A DNA stretch of 64,000 nt from SZAS-103 sp038316385 (GCA_038316385.1 JBBQAN010000010.1:54668-118667); one strand, 5' to 3'. Counted from the first letter of the stretch, positions 26,048 through 35,445 are shown. Notes: generated by a model not told the origin, from the sequence alone. Numbers and translations: made by a program.

Positions 26048-27505
26048 ATGCTGATTTTCGAGCAGTCCCAGCCGGGACGCACCGCTGCCGCGCAACTTCC
26101 TGCTGCTGTTGCCATGTCCGATTTGCCCGAACGGTTCCTGCGCACGACGCCAGTTGGTTTGCCGGAAGTATCCGAATTGCAGGCGGTGCGTCACTACACG
26201 AATCTGTCGCGCAAGAATTTCTCGATCGACACGAACTTCTATCCGCTCGGTTCGTGCACGATGAAATACAACCCGCGCGCCTGTCATTCGCTGGCAATGC
26301 TCGACGGTTTCCTCGGCCGCCATCCGCAAGCGCCCGAGTCGCTGAGCCAGGGTTTCCTGTCGTGCATGTACGAGTTGCAGGAAATTCTCGCCGACGTGAC
26401 CGGTATGAAAGGCGGCGTCTCGCTGTCGCCAATGGCCGGTGCGCAGGGCGAGTTCGCCGGCGTGGCGATGATCATGGCTTATCACAAGCATCGTGGCGAT
26501 CTTGCGCGCACCGAAATCATCGTGCCCGACGCAGCGCATGGCACCAATCCGGCGACGGCAACGATGTGCGGTTGCAGCGTACGCGAGATTCCGACGCTGT
26601 CCAACGGTGACATCGACATTGATGCACTGAAGAAAGTGCTGGGCCCGACGACGGCCGGCATCATGCTGACCAATCCGAGCACGATCGGCGTATTCGAGCG
26701 CCGCATCGTCGAGATCGCGAAGCTCGTCCACGAAGCTGGCGGATTGCTGTATTACGACGGCGCGAACCTCAACGCGATCCTCGGCAAGGTGCGTCCGGGC
26801 GACATGGGTTTCGACGCGATTCACATGAATCTGCACAAAACCTTCAGCACGCCGCACGGCGGCGGTGGCCCGGGCGCGGGTTCGGTCGGCGTGAGCGAAC
26901 GGCTCAAGCCGTTCCTGCCGATCCCGATGATCGAGAAGCGCGCTGACGGCACGTTCGGATTCATCCGCAAGAAGGATCGTCCGCTGTCGATCGGCCGGTT
27001 GTCGACGTTCGCGGGCAATGCGGGGGTGCTGTTGCGCGCCTATATCTACGCGCGCCTGCTCGGACGCGAAGGCATGCCACGCGTCGCCGAATACGCAACG
27101 CTCAATGCGAATTATCTTGCCTCGCAGCTGAAGAAAAAAGGTTTCACGCTGGCGTATCCGGAACGCCGCGCGTCGCACGAGTTCATCGTCACCGTCGCAC
27201 CGCAGAAGAAGGCGAACGGAATCACCGCGCTGGATTTTTCCAAGTCGCTGCTCGATTACGGCATTCACGCGCCGACCAATTATTTTCCGCTGCTGGTTCC
27301 CGAATGCCTGCTGATCGAGCCGACCGAAACCGAGAGCAAGGAAACCCTGGACCGGTTCATCGACGTGATGGCCGAATTGCTCGGGAAATCATCCAGCGAT
27401 CCGGACTGGATGAAGGGCGCGCCGTACACCACGCCAGTGCGCCGACTGGATGATGTGAAGGCCGCGCGCGAGCTTGATCTCGCCTATGTCGCACCAACCG
27501 TTTGA
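26048..27505 (+). CDS. gcvPB: GcvPB, glycine dehydrogenase (decarboxylating) subunit 2
   Basis: 485 residues, the C-terminal half of the split form of glycine-cleavage P protein. The PLP Schiff-base Lys is Lys264 in HMNLHKTFSTPHGGGGPG. The N-terminal FYPLGSCTMKYNP and PDAAHGTNPATA segments are typical of GcvPB. With GcvPA it decarboxylates glycine and passes the aminomethyl group to the lipoyl H protein. Neither gcvPA nor gcvH/gcvT is in the window. ATG 26048 is chosen from family start patterns; the open frame continues upstream antisense-like through the previous gene. The stop overlaps dgkA as TGATG. Confidence 0.95.
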   Translation: MLIFEQSQPGRTAAAQLPAAVAMSDLPERFLRTTPVGLPEVSELQAVRHYTNLSRKNFSIDTNFYPLGSCTMKYNPRACHSLAMLDGFLGRHPQAPESLSQGFLSCMYELQEILADVTGMKGGVSLSPMAGAQGEFAGVAMIMAYHKHRGDLARTEIIVPDAAHGTNPATATMCGCSVREIPTLSNGDIDIDALKKVLGPTTAGIMLTNPSTIGVFERRIVEIAKLVHEAGGLLYYDGANLNAILGKVRPGDMGFDAIHMNLHKTFSTPHGGGGPGAGSVGVSERLKPFLPIPMIEKRADGTFGFIRKKDRPLSIGRLSTFAGNAGVLLRAYIYARLLGREGMPRVAEYATLNANYLASQLKKKGFTLAYPERRASHEFIVTVAPQKKANGITALDFSKSLLDYGIHAPTNYFPLLVPECLLIEPTETESKETLDRFIDVMAELLGKSSSDPDWMKGAPYTTPVRRLDDVKAARELDLAYVAPTV

Positions 27506-27894
27506 TGGCAGACGGAAAGAACAGTTTCCTTCCGCGCGGACCCGTCGGGGTGTGGCACGCGTTGTGCTGGTCGCTCCAGGGTCTTGCGAGCGCGTGGAAG
27601 ACGGAATCTTCGTTTCGTCTCGAAGTGTGGCTGTCGGTGCCGCTCACGCCATTGGGTTTGTGGCTGGGGCAGAGCGGCGTAGAGCGCGCATTGCTGGTCG
27701 GCAGCTTGTTGCTGGTGCTATCGGCGGAATTGCTGAACTCGGCGATCGAGGCCGTCATCGAACGCTACGGAGCCGAACATCACGAACTCGCCGGACGCGC
27801 CAAGGACATGGGATCGGCAGCAGTGTTCGTGCTGATGATGAACGTGTTGCTGTGCTGGGGATTGATCCTGATCCCGCGCTGGCTGGTGCACTGA
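27505..27894 (+). CDS. dgkA: DgkA, diacylglycerol kinase
   Basis: 129-residue membrane kinase with three helices. The active-site signature AELLNSAIEAVIERYG and the second motif RAKDMGSAAV match the prokaryotic DgkA family. It phosphorylates diacylglycerol released during periplasmic glucan or lipid A modification, recycling it to phosphatidic acid. ATG 27505 uses the last base of the gcvPB stop; a TTG one codon earlier is possible. Confidence 0.94.
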   Translation: MADGKNSFLPRGPVGVWHALCWSLQGLASAWKTESSFRLEVWLSVPLTPLGLWLGQSGVERALLVGSLLLVLSAELLNSAIEAVIERYGAEHHELAGRAKDMGSAAVFVLMMNVLLCWGLILIPRWLVH

Positions 27895-27909
27895 CGCGAG
27901 GTGGCCGGC

Positions 27910-28686
27910 TTGGAGTGGATTTTCAATTCCGAAATCTGGGTGGCGTTGATCACGCTGGCCACGCTGGAAATCGTGCTCGGCGTGGACAATCTGGTGTTCA
28001 TCTCGATTTCGGTCAGCAAGTTGCCGCCGGAACGCCGCCCACGGGCGCGCCGCTTCGGTCTGGCGCTGGCCTGCGTCACCCGCATCCTGCTGCTGCTGTC
28101 GCTGGCGACGCTGGCGCGGATGACCGATCCGTTGTTCACTCTGGCCGGCAACGCGATTTCGATCCGCGACCTGGTGCTGATCGCGGGCGGCCTGTTCCTG
28201 CTGGTCAAGGGCAGCATGGAAATCCGGGATGCCATCAATGGCCACGGCGAAGAAGAGGGCATTCCTGCGCGGCGAACCAAGGATTTCTGGATGGTGATCG
28301 CGCAGATCGCGGTCATCGACATCGTGTTCTCGCTCGATTCGGTGATTACCGCAGTCGGCATGGTCGGTAGCCAGTTTCCGCTCAACGTCGGCCTGCCGGT
28401 GATGATCGCCGCGATCATCATCGCTGTTGCGGTGATGATCTTCGCATCCAATCCGGTCGGCGATTTCATCGACCGCCACCAGACCGTGAAAATGCTCGCG
28501 CTTGCGTTTATCGTGATGGTCGGGGTCGCGCTGATCGCCGAGGGACTGGATTTTCATGTTGATCGGCGCTATCTGTATTTCGCAATGGCGTTTACAGTCG
28601 GCGTGGAAGTGCTCAATCTGATTGCAAAGGCACGCGCCGAACATCGCGCGCACATGCGTTCGGATCGGGCCGAACGCGATCAATAA
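27910..28686 (+). CDS. TerC-family integral membrane protein
   Basis: 258 residues, seven membrane helices. The family core EIVLGVDNLVFI and its repeat IDIVFSLDSVITA carry the acidic residues proposed to bind metal ions; TerC proteins are linked to tellurite resistance and, in several bacteria, to Mn2+ export to secreted enzymes. Start: TTG 27910 gives MEWIFNSEIW, matching the family N-terminus, and sits 8 bases after a GCGAGG site (27896-27901); GTG 27901 would put that site too close. It is probably co-transcribed with dgkA. Confidence 0.9.
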   Translation: MEWIFNSEIWVALITLATLEIVLGVDNLVFISISVSKLPPERRPRARRFGLALACVTRILLLLSLATLARMTDPLFTLAGNAISIRDLVLIAGGLFLLVKGSMEIRDAINGHGEEEGIPARRTKDFWMVIAQIAVIDIVFSLDSVITAVGMVGSQFPLNVGLPVMIAAIIIAVAVMIFASNPVGDFIDRHQTVKMLALAFIVMVGVALIAEGLDFHVDRRYLYFAMAFTVGVEVLNLIAKARAEHRAHMRSDRAERDQ

Positions 28687-28726
28687 AGCAAATTCGATGA
28701 TTTTCGGGTCAACCAGGAGCCGCACC

Positions 28727-29392
28727 GTGAACAGCGCAGTACGCATTGTGATCCTCGCCCTCGTGCTGTTGCTCAGCGCCTGCGGCTACAACAATATCCA
28801 GCAGCTCGATGAAACGACCAAGGCCAAATGGTCGGATGTCGTCAACGAGTACCAACGCCGCGCCGACCTGGTGCCAAATCTGGTCGCAACCGTGAAGGGG
28901 TATGCGCAACAGGAAAAAGACATCCTGATCCAGGTCACCGAAGCGCGTTCGCGCGTCGGTTCGATCCAGGTCACGCCGGAACTCGCCAGCGATCCGGAAA
29001 AGCTCAAGCAATTCCAGGACGCGCAAGGATCGCTCGGCTCGGCGTTGTCGCGACTGATGGTGGTGACCGAGAATTATCCGAACCTGAAATCCGATCAAGC
29101 GTTCCGCGATCTGCAAGCGCAGCTCGAAGGCACCGAGAACCGGATCACCGTTGCGCGTACACGCTTCATCGAGTCGGTGCAGGCCTACAACACGTTGCTG
29201 CGTTCGTTCCCGCAAAACATGACCGCGAAGATGTTCGGCTACAAGATCAAGCCGAATTTCACCGTCACCAATGAAGCGACAATCGCCACGCCGCCGACCG
29301 TGGACTTCGGCCATCCTGCGCCCGCCCCAGTGCAAACGCCAGCACCTGCTCCGCAACAGCCGGTGCCTGCTGCGGCAGCATCCGGAGGCTGA
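28727..29392 (+). CDS. LemA-family lipoprotein
   Basis: 221 residues. A lipoprotein signal ends in the lipobox LLSAC; the mature protein is helical with the LemA core (YQRRADLVPNLVATVKGYA, then AYNTLLRSFPQN) and a Pro/Ala-rich tail. GTG 28727 is chosen because AGGAG (28715-28719) lies 7 bases upstream and the signal peptide starts immediately; ATG 28697 would add ten residues. LemA proteins are frequently encoded beside TPM-domain proteins, as here with the next three genes; a joint role in membrane-protein quality control has been proposed for relatives, but the function is unsettled. Confidence 0.9.
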   Translation: MNSAVRIVILALVLLLSACGYNNIQQLDETTKAKWSDVVNEYQRRADLVPNLVATVKGYAQQEKDILIQVTEARSRVGSIQVTPELASDPEKLKQFQDAQGSLGSALSRLMVVTENYPNLKSDQAFRDLQAQLEGTENRITVARTRFIESVQAYNTLLRSFPQNMTAKMFGYKIKPNFTVTNEATIATPPTVDFGHPAPAPVQTPAPAPQQPVPAAAASGG

Positions 29393-29401
29393 GGCTACAT
29401 C

Positions 29402-30289
29402 ATGCGACGCGCGTTTTTCGTCGCTCTGTTTGGCCTGTTGGTGATCTTCGGCAGCGGGCTTTCATCGCTTGCGCGTGCAGCGATCGTCCCGGTGCCGCCG
29501 CTGACTGCGCGCGTCACCGACCAAACCGGCACGCTCGATTCCGCGAGCGTGCAGTCGCTCAATGCGACACTCGCCGCGTTCGAGCAAAGCAAGGGCAGCC
29601 AGATCGCGGTGCTGATCGTGCCGACGACCGGCGATGAAACCATCGAGCAGTACTCGATCCGGGTGACCGACGCATGGAAGCTTGGCCGCAAGGGTATCGA
29701 CGACGGCGCGCTGCTGCTGGTTGCAAAGGACGATCACAAGGTGCGCATCGAGGTCGGTCGTGGCTTGGAAGGCGTCATTCCGGACGCGATCGCCAATCGC
29801 ATCGTCGATGAGGACATCACGCCGAAATTCCACGACGGCGATTTTGCCGGCGGAGTGCAACTCGGCGTCGATCGCATGATCGGACTCGTGAACGGCGAGC
29901 CGTTGCCGCCGCCGCAATCGCAATCGCAGCGCGGTGGCAGCCGCAACCGCGGAAACAACGGTGGATTCGCTGCGATATTCGTCGCCTTCATGATGGCGCG
30001 TGCAGTCTTCGGCAGCCTCCCCAAGTTGATGCGCGGAGGATTGATCGGCGTGATCGTCGGCGTCGTCGCAGTGATCGCAGGTTCGGCATATGGACTGGCG
30101 CTGCTCTTCGCTTTCATCGCGTTCGTCTTCGGCATGCTTAGCGGCGGCGGCGGCGGCGGTCGGTATGCGGGTGGCGGCGGGTTCGGCGGCTGGGGCGGCG
30201 GATCGTCGGGCGGTGGCGGATTTGGTGGGGGCGGCTTCAGCGGTGGCGGCGGTGGGTTCAGCGGCGGTGGCGCTTCGGGAGGATGGTGA
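29402..30289 (+). CDS. TPM-domain (YgcG-like) membrane protein
   Basis: 295 residues: a signal peptide (~1-26), one TPM domain (~27-165; TDQTGTLDS, VEVGRGLEG-like motif as IEVGRGLEGVIPD), a linker, then a hydrophobic stretch (~180-245) and a long Gly/Ser/Phe-rich tail of GGGGF-type repeats ending ASGGW. The TPM domain (TLP18.3/Psb32/MOLO-1) faces the periplasm. It is 9 bases after the lemA gene and overlaps the next TPM gene as TGATG. It is clearly paralogous to that gene. The Gly-rich tail is typical of the family. Confidence 0.9.
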   Translation: MRRAFFVALFGLLVIFGSGLSSLARAAIVPVPPLTARVTDQTGTLDSASVQSLNATLAAFEQSKGSQIAVLIVPTTGDETIEQYSIRVTDAWKLGRKGIDDGALLLVAKDDHKVRIEVGRGLEGVIPDAIANRIVDEDITPKFHDGDFAGGVQLGVDRMIGLVNGEPLPPPQSQSQRGGSRNRGNNGGFAAIFVAFMMARAVFGSLPKLMRGGLIGVIVGVVAVIAGSAYGLALLFAFIAFVFGMLSGGGGGGRYAGGGGFGGWGGGSSGGGGFGGGGFSGGGGGFSGGGASGGW

Positions 30290-31749
30290 TGCATCCTTTG
30301 AACGCAACACGCGGACATTCCGCGCTGGTCATGGCGTTTATCGGCTTGCTTCTGTACCTCTGCTGCGCGTTGATTCCCGAGGCGATGGCTGCGGTCGTGC
30401 CGGTACCGCCACTGGCGGCGCGCGTCACCGATCAAACGAACACGCTCGATGCCGCGCAGCGGCAAGCGCTTGAAGCGAAGCTGACTACGTTCGAGAGCAG
30501 CAAGGGTGTGCAGATTGCCATCCTGATTGTGCCGACTATCGGCGACGAAACCATCGAGCAGTATTCGATCCGCGTCGTGGGTGCATGGAAGATCGGCCGC
30601 AAGAATGTGGACGATGGCGTATTAATGCTGGTCGCGAAGGACGATCGCAAGCTGCGCATCGAAGTCGGTCGCGGGCTTGAGGGCGTGATCCCGGACGCGC
30701 TCGCGAACCGCATCGTCGATGGATTCATCACGCCGAGATTCACAGCTGACGATTATGCCGGCGGACTGGATGCCGGCGTTGACCGCATCATCGGTCTGGT
30801 GAACGGCGAAGCCTTGCCGCAGCCTTCGCAGGCGAAGCCGGCGGTGGCGGCGAGCAGCTCCTCGAGTGACGCGACGACGCTGGGCTCGCCGATTCCTTCC
30901 TTGACCGGACATATCGTCAACGAGACCTACCTGCTCACCGATGCGCAAGTCCGCACACTGGATGCGAAACTGACCGCGTTAGAGAAGATCAAAGGTCGGC
31001 AAATCGCGGTGCTGCTCGTGGAGAGCACCGGTGGCGAAACCGGCGCGCAGTATTCGGACCGCGTGTTCGATGCATGGAAGCTCGGGGATGATGGCGTGTT
31101 GATCATGGTGTCGGAGGCTCCATACGACGAGCGCATCGTGGCCGGTCGCGGGCTTGCCGGGGTGTTTCCGCATGGCGTGCTGCGACGTGTGCTCGATGAG
31201 GACATGTCGTGGCCGCAGGTTAAACTCGGCGACACCGCCGGCGAGATCAATGCGGGCGTCGATCGCATCATCGGGCTTGAGAACGGCGAGGCCATGCCGC
31301 CGCCTCCGAAGCCTGAAAGCACCTTCAGCGCGCCGTCGCTGCTCGAAAGCCTCTCGCCGCCGCCATTCGGCGCATGGCTCGGCATGATCGTCGGCCTGAT
31401 TTTCATCTTCCTCGTCGTGAGCGGATTGCTGAGCTGGAAAGGCGCGCTGTTGCGTGGCAGTTGCACCTCCGTCGCGATCGGCGGCTTCCTGCTGATACTT
31501 GGCTCGGGCATCCTGTTCGCGCTGGGATTCGCAGCGCTGGCGTTTTACCTCGCTGTGCTCAACAAATCCGATGGCCCGGAACCGAGTTGGGAACCCGATT
31601 CGGACAAGCGCAGCAATGTTTCGGTTGGAAGCATGGCGTGGAGCGTGCTGGGCGGGATCGCCGGCGGTTTGGTCAGTAGCGGCGGTGGCGGCAGTTTCAG
31701 CGGCGGCGGCGGCAATTTCAGCGGCGGCGGCGCATCGGGGAGTTGGTAA
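30289..31749 (+). CDS. Double-TPM-domain membrane protein
   Basis: 486 residues. After a signal peptide, TPM domain 1 (~37-165) closely resembles that of the preceding protein (shared IEQYSIRV and IEVGRGLEGVIPDA). A second, more diverged TPM domain follows at ~203-340 (IVNETYLLTDAQ; VAGRGLAGVFPHG). Two to three membrane helices (~362-425) and a Gly/Ser-rich GGGGNFSGGG tail complete it. Two TPM domains in one chain are unusual for this family. ATG 30289 overlaps the upstream stop; ATG 30283 is an alternative. The TAA stop overlaps the next ATG. Confidence 0.88.
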   Translation: MHPLNATRGHSALVMAFIGLLLYLCCALIPEAMAAVVPVPPLAARVTDQTNTLDAAQRQALEAKLTTFESSKGVQIAILIVPTIGDETIEQYSIRVVGAWKIGRKNVDDGVLMLVAKDDRKLRIEVGRGLEGVIPDALANRIVDGFITPRFTADDYAGGLDAGVDRIIGLVNGEALPQPSQAKPAVAASSSSSDATTLGSPIPSLTGHIVNETYLLTDAQVRTLDAKLTALEKIKGRQIAVLLVESTGGETGAQYSDRVFDAWKLGDDGVLIMVSEAPYDERIVAGRGLAGVFPHGVLRRVLDEDMSWPQVKLGDTAGEINAGVDRIIGLENGEAMPPPPKPESTFSAPSLLESLSPPPFGAWLGMIVGLIFIFLVVSGLLSWKGALLRGSCTSVAIGGFLLILGSGILFALGFAALAFYLAVLNKSDGPEPSWEPDSDKRSNVSVGSMAWSVLGGIAGGLVSSGGGGSFSGGGGNFSGGGASGSW

Positions 31750-32252
31750 TGGCAGGAAAATTCGCGCGTGCTTTGTCCCATCTGAGTACCGGCACCGGCG
31801 CGGTGCATCGGCGTTTCGATCGCGAGGCGATGACGCGCATCTGCGACGCGATCGCCGACGCCGAACGCGGGCATGCGGGCGAGATCCGGTTTGCGGTTGA
31901 AGCCACGCTGTCGTTGCGCATGCTGCGGCGGCACCAGCACCCGCGCAGCCGCGCAGTCGAGGTCTTCGGACACCTGCGGGTGTGGGATACCGAGGCCAAT
32001 ACCGGCGTGCTGCTGTACCTGCTGTGGGCCGATCGCGCGATCGAGATCGTTGCCGACCGCGGCATCAATGCGCTGGTGCCAGCTGCTGCGTGGGAAGCAG
32101 TGTGCGGTGAAGTCGCAACGGGCTTGCGCGCGGCGAATCCAACTGAAGCTGTAATCGCCGGCATCGGGCGGATCGGCGACCTGCTGCGTACTGCATTGCC
32201 TCCCAGCGCATCCACACCGGACGAACTGCCCGACGAACCCGTGATGCTTTGA
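31749..32252 (+). CDS. Third TPM-domain protein (soluble form)
   Basis: 167 residues with no signal peptide or membrane helix. The core (DAERGHAGEIRFAVE, then WADRAIEIVADRGI) matches the cytosolic TPM-domain type usually found as the third gene of LemA-TPM-TPM clusters. It starts on the TAA of the previous gene, so all three are translationally coupled. Function unknown. Confidence 0.82.
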   Translation: MAGKFARALSHLSTGTGAVHRRFDREAMTRICDAIADAERGHAGEIRFAVEATLSLRMLRRHQHPRSRAVEVFGHLRVWDTEANTGVLLYLLWADRAIEIVADRGINALVPAAAWEAVCGEVATGLRAANPTEAVIAGIGRIGDLLRTALPPSASTPDELPDEPVML

Positions 32253-32383
32253 GGAGGGTTAGAGCAAGTTCGACAGCCTCGAATTTCGACTCGCGAGCGT
32301 TCGTACTGCGAAACTTAACTCTGACCTCTTTTCTGCTTTTCTGGTCTGCGACAATAGCGGCCGGCCCCAGGATCACGGCACGC

Positions 32384-33322
32384 ATGACCCATTACCTTCA
32401 CGACATCGATCCGATCGCGCTGCACTTGCCGGCGGTCGATCTGCTCGGCATGCACCTGCAACCGAACATCCACTGGTACGGCGTGATGTATCTGCTGGGA
32501 TTCGGCATCGCGTGGTTGCTCGGCAGCCGTCGCGTGCGCGCGGGCCGATTGCCGGGCGTGGATGCGCAGGCTTATGGCGATCTGATGTTTTACGCGATGC
32601 TCGGCGTCGTGCTGGGCGGGCGCATCTGGTACATGCTGACCTATGTTTCGCCGTCCTGGATTGTCCACGATCCGATGGCGCTGTTCCGCGTCTGGGATGG
32701 TGGCATGAGTTTCCATGGCGGCCTGATCGGCGTGGTCACCGCTTGCGCATGCTGGTCGCGGCGTCATCGCCTGCATCTCTTCGACACTGTGGACTTCATC
32801 GCGCCACTGGTGCCGCCCGGACTCGGTTTCGGCAGGCTCGGTAATTTCATCAACGGCGAACTCTGGGGCAAGCTCAGCGACGCCCCCTGGGCGGTGATTT
32901 TCCCGAAAGGGATCATCGCAGGGCCATATCAGAACGCGACCATGCCGCAGCTGCATGCACTCGCGCAGCAAGGCGCGCTGGAGCAGTGGGCGCGGCATCC
33001 GTCGCAACTCTACGAAGCGACCATCGAAGGATTGGTGATGTTCATCGTACTGTACGTCTATTCGCGCAAACCGCGACCGCGTTATGCGGTATCGGGATGG
33101 TTCGCGCTGATGTACGGATGCTTCCGCTTCGCGGTCGAATTTGTGCGCGTGCCGGACGATCAGCTCAAGTATCTTGCATTCGGCTGGTTGACGATGGGCC
33201 AGTTGCAATCGCTGCCGTTGATCGTGCTCGGAATCGTCCTGCTGTGGTTGTCGAGTCGTTCGCCGACACTGCCGGAGCCGCTGAAGTCGGCGCGCTCCGA
33301 AATGCGCGCGGGGCCGCGATGA
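32384..33322 (+). CDS. lgt: Lgt, prolipoprotein diacylglyceryl transferase
   Basis: 312-residue, seven-helix inner-membrane enzyme that transfers diacylglycerol from phosphatidylglycerol to the lipobox Cys, the first step of lipoprotein maturation. Essential motifs are present: GGMSFHGGLIG (catalytic-region His) and GRLGNFINGELWG (Arg/Asn signature). ATG 32384 is 131 bases after the TPM gene; that gap holds no other gene and no clear promoter elements that I would defend. The stop overlaps thyA as ATGA, giving the operon lgt-thyA-folA. Confidence 0.95.
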   Translation: MTHYLHDIDPIALHLPAVDLLGMHLQPNIHWYGVMYLLGFGIAWLLGSRRVRAGRLPGVDAQAYGDLMFYAMLGVVLGGRIWYMLTYVSPSWIVHDPMALFRVWDGGMSFHGGLIGVVTACACWSRRHRLHLFDTVDFIAPLVPPGLGFGRLGNFINGELWGKLSDAPWAVIFPKGIIAGPYQNATMPQLHALAQQGALEQWARHPSQLYEATIEGLVMFIVLYVYSRKPRPRYAVSGWFALMYGCFRFAVEFVRVPDDQLKYLAFGWLTMGQLQSLPLIVLGIVLLWLSSRSPTLPEPLKSARSEMRAGPR

Positions 33323-34113
33323 AGCAGTACCTCGACTTGCTGCGGTACGTTCTCGAACACGGTGCGCAAAAGGCCGACCGCACCGGCACCGGCACGCGCT
33401 CGGTGTTCGGTTATCAGATGCGTTTTGATCTGAGCGAAGGTTTTCCGCTGGTCACCACCAAGAAATTGCACCTGCGCTCGATCGTGCACGAGCTGCTGTG
33501 GTTGTTGCGCGGCGAAACCAACATCGCGTATCTGAAAGACAACAAGGTCGGCATCTGGGATGAGTGGGCCGATGAAAACGGCGAACTCGGGCCGGTGTAC
33601 GGCAAGCAATGGCGGCGCTGGGCGAGCGCGGATGGCATCGAGATCGACCAGATCAAGTGGGTCGTCGAGGAGATCAAGCGCAATCCGGATTCGCGACGGC
33701 TGATCGTGTCGGCATGGAACGTTGCCGACTTGCCGAGCATGGCGCTGATGCCGTGCCATACATTATTCCAGTTCTACGTCGCTAACGGGAAACTCAGTTG
33801 CCAGCTCTATCAACGCAGCGGCGATATCTTCCTCGGCGTGCCGTTCAATATCGCCAGCTATGCGTTGCTCACGCACATGGTCGCGCAGGTATGCGAGCTG
33901 GGCGTCGGCGATTTCGTGCACACTCTCGGTGACGCGCATCTGTACGACAACCACGTCGAGCAAGCGCGTGAGCAACTCTCTCGCACGCCGCGCGGGTTGC
34001 CGAAGTTGAAACTCAATCCCGAAATGCGCGACCTTTTCGCGTTTCGCTACGAGGACATCACGATCGAAAGCTACGATCCGTTGCCAGCGATCAAGGCGCC
34101 GGTGGCTGTGTGA
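33319..34113 (+). CDS. thyA: ThyA, thymidylate synthase
   Basis: 264 residues, exactly the E. coli length. Catalytic Cys146 sits in MALMPCHTLFQF; the dUMP-binding segment YQRSGDIFLGVPFNIASYA and the folate-binding residues are intact. It converts dUMP to dTMP using methylene-tetrahydrofolate. It starts on the lgt stop (ATGA) and ends on the folA start (GTGA). Pairing with folA, which regenerates tetrahydrofolate, is a classic functional coupling. Confidence 0.97.
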   Translation: MKQYLDLLRYVLEHGAQKADRTGTGTRSVFGYQMRFDLSEGFPLVTTKKLHLRSIVHELLWLLRGETNIAYLKDNKVGIWDEWADENGELGPVYGKQWRRWASADGIEIDQIKWVVEEIKRNPDSRRLIVSAWNVADLPSMALMPCHTLFQFYVANGKLSCQLYQRSGDIFLGVPFNIASYALLTHMVAQVCELGVGDFVHTLGDAHLYDNHVEQAREQLSRTPRGLPKLKLNPEMRDLFAFRYEDITIESYDPLPAIKAPVAV

Positions 34114-34604
34114 AGTCGCAGATCGCGCTGATCGCCGCGCTGGATCGCCACCGCGCGATCGGCAAAGACAACGCCTTGCCATGGCATCTCCCAGACGACC
34201 TCAAACGTTTCAAGGCATTGACGCTCGGCAAGCCATTGCTGATGGGACGCAAGACCGCCGAGTCGCTCGGTCGCGCGTTGCCGGGGCGACGCAATCTGGT
34301 TTTGACGCGCTCGGGTCGCGCACCGTTTGACGGGATGGATGCAGTCGCATCGATCGATGCGGCGCTTGAAATAGTCGGCGACAATGAAGTGATGGCGATC
34401 GGCGGTGGCGATGTCTTCGCGCTCACGCTGCCGCTGGCGACGCGAATGCATCTGACGTTCGTCGATACTGTTGTCGTGGATGCCGAAGCGTTGTTTCCGG
34501 CGTTCGATCCATCGCAGTGGTGCGTCGTGTCGCGCGAGTTGCATGCGGCAGATGCGAAGCATGCGTTCGCATTCGAATTCGTCGATTACGCCAGATCAGA
34601 CTGA
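34110..34604 (+). CDS. folA: FolA, dihydrofolate reductase
   Basis: 164 residues with IALIAALDRHRAIGKDN, PWHLPDDLKRFK (catalytic Asp) and the NADPH-binding GRKTAESLG and IGGGDVF loops. It reduces dihydrofolate made by ThyA. The GTG start overlaps the thyA stop (GTGA). The 3' end overlaps the convergent apaH gene by 9 bases. Confidence 0.96.
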   Translation: MKSQIALIAALDRHRAIGKDNALPWHLPDDLKRFKALTLGKPLLMGRKTAESLGRALPGRRNLVLTRSGRAPFDGMDAVASIDAALEIVGDNEVMAIGGGDVFALTLPLATRMHLTFVDTVVVDAEALFPAFDPSQWCVVSRELHAADAKHAFAFEFVDYARSD

Positions 34605-35432
34605 CGGTTTCTCGCGTCCCGGCACTTGCACGATCCGCAGCGCTTCGCCTTCCGGCACGAGTTCCAGCGCGGTCAACGGACCGCCCCAGACGCAACCGGT
34701 ATCGATCGCGTGCACACCGACTCCGATCATCAACCCCAGCGTTGACCAGTGGCCGCAAACGATGCGCAGTTCGCGTTTGACGCTGCCGGGCGCCGAGAAC
34801 CACGGATACAGCCCGGGCAATTGCGAGCCGGGCGCGCCTTTCACGTCGAATGCAATGCGTCCGCTTGGCGTGCAGTAACGCAGTCGGGTGAACACATTGA
34901 TGATCGCGCGATGGCGATCCATGCCCTTGAGCTTGGGCGACCACGCCGGGCGATCGCCGTACATGTTGCGCAGCAGTCGGTCGTAATCGGATGCGTGCAG
35001 TCGCGCTTCGACTTCGCGCGCGCGCGCCTCGGCGATCGGAATCGTCCACTTCGGCATGAGCCCCGCGTGCAGCATCGCCCAGCCGATCGTGCGATCGACA
35101 TGCATCAGGTTTTGCGAACGCAGCCATTTGATCAGCACGTCACGATCCGGCGCGAACAACACTGCCTGCAAGTCGGGATTGACCTTGCGCTGGTCGGCTT
35201 CGCGGCGCTCGGCAATCGACAGCAATGAGAGATCGTGATTGCCGAGCACGACGGTGCTGTGGATCGACAGCGAATGCACGAGGCGCAGGGTTTCCAGCGA
35301 TTGGCCGCCGCGATTCACCAGGTCGCCGCAGAACCATAGGCGATCCTTTGCCGGATCGAAGCGGATTTTTTCCAGCAAACGCTGCAATGGATCGTAACAA
35401 CCTTGCAGATCGCCGATCGCCCAGGTCGTCAC
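34596..35432 (-). CDS. apaH: ApaH, symmetrical bis(5'-nucleosyl)-tetraphosphatase
   Basis: 278-residue metallophosphatase with the ligand motifs GDLQGCYDPL, GDLVNRGGQS and GNHDLSLL, in the form specific to ApaH. It hydrolyses Ap4A to two ADP and also decaps Np4-capped RNA. The start is GTG 35432 (product beginning MTTWAIGDLQG), since no in-frame ATG lies close upstream. It is the last gene of the lptD-surA-pdxA-rsmA-apaG-apaH operon, as in E. coli. Confidence 0.95.
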   Translation of the reverse strand: MTTWAIGDLQGCYDPLQRLLEKIRFDPAKDRLWFCGDLVNRGGQSLETLRLVHSLSIHSTVVLGNHDLSLLSIAERREADQRKVNPDLQAVLFAPDRDVLIKWLRSQNLMHVDRTIGWAMLHAGLMPKWTIPIAEARAREVEARLHASDYDRLLRNMYGDRPAWSPKLKGMDRHRAIINVFTRLRYCTPSGRIAFDVKGAPGSQLPGLYPWFSAPGSVKRELRIVCGHWSTLGLMIGVGVHAIDTGCVWGGPLTALELVPEGEALRIVQVPGREKPSV

Positions 35433-35445
35433 GCAGCGTTCGCCA

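Noticed and set aside
32253..32383. Promoter for lgt in the 131-base gap
   Set aside because: A GACAAT hexamer at 32350 resembles a -10 element but no acceptable -35 lies at proper spacing.
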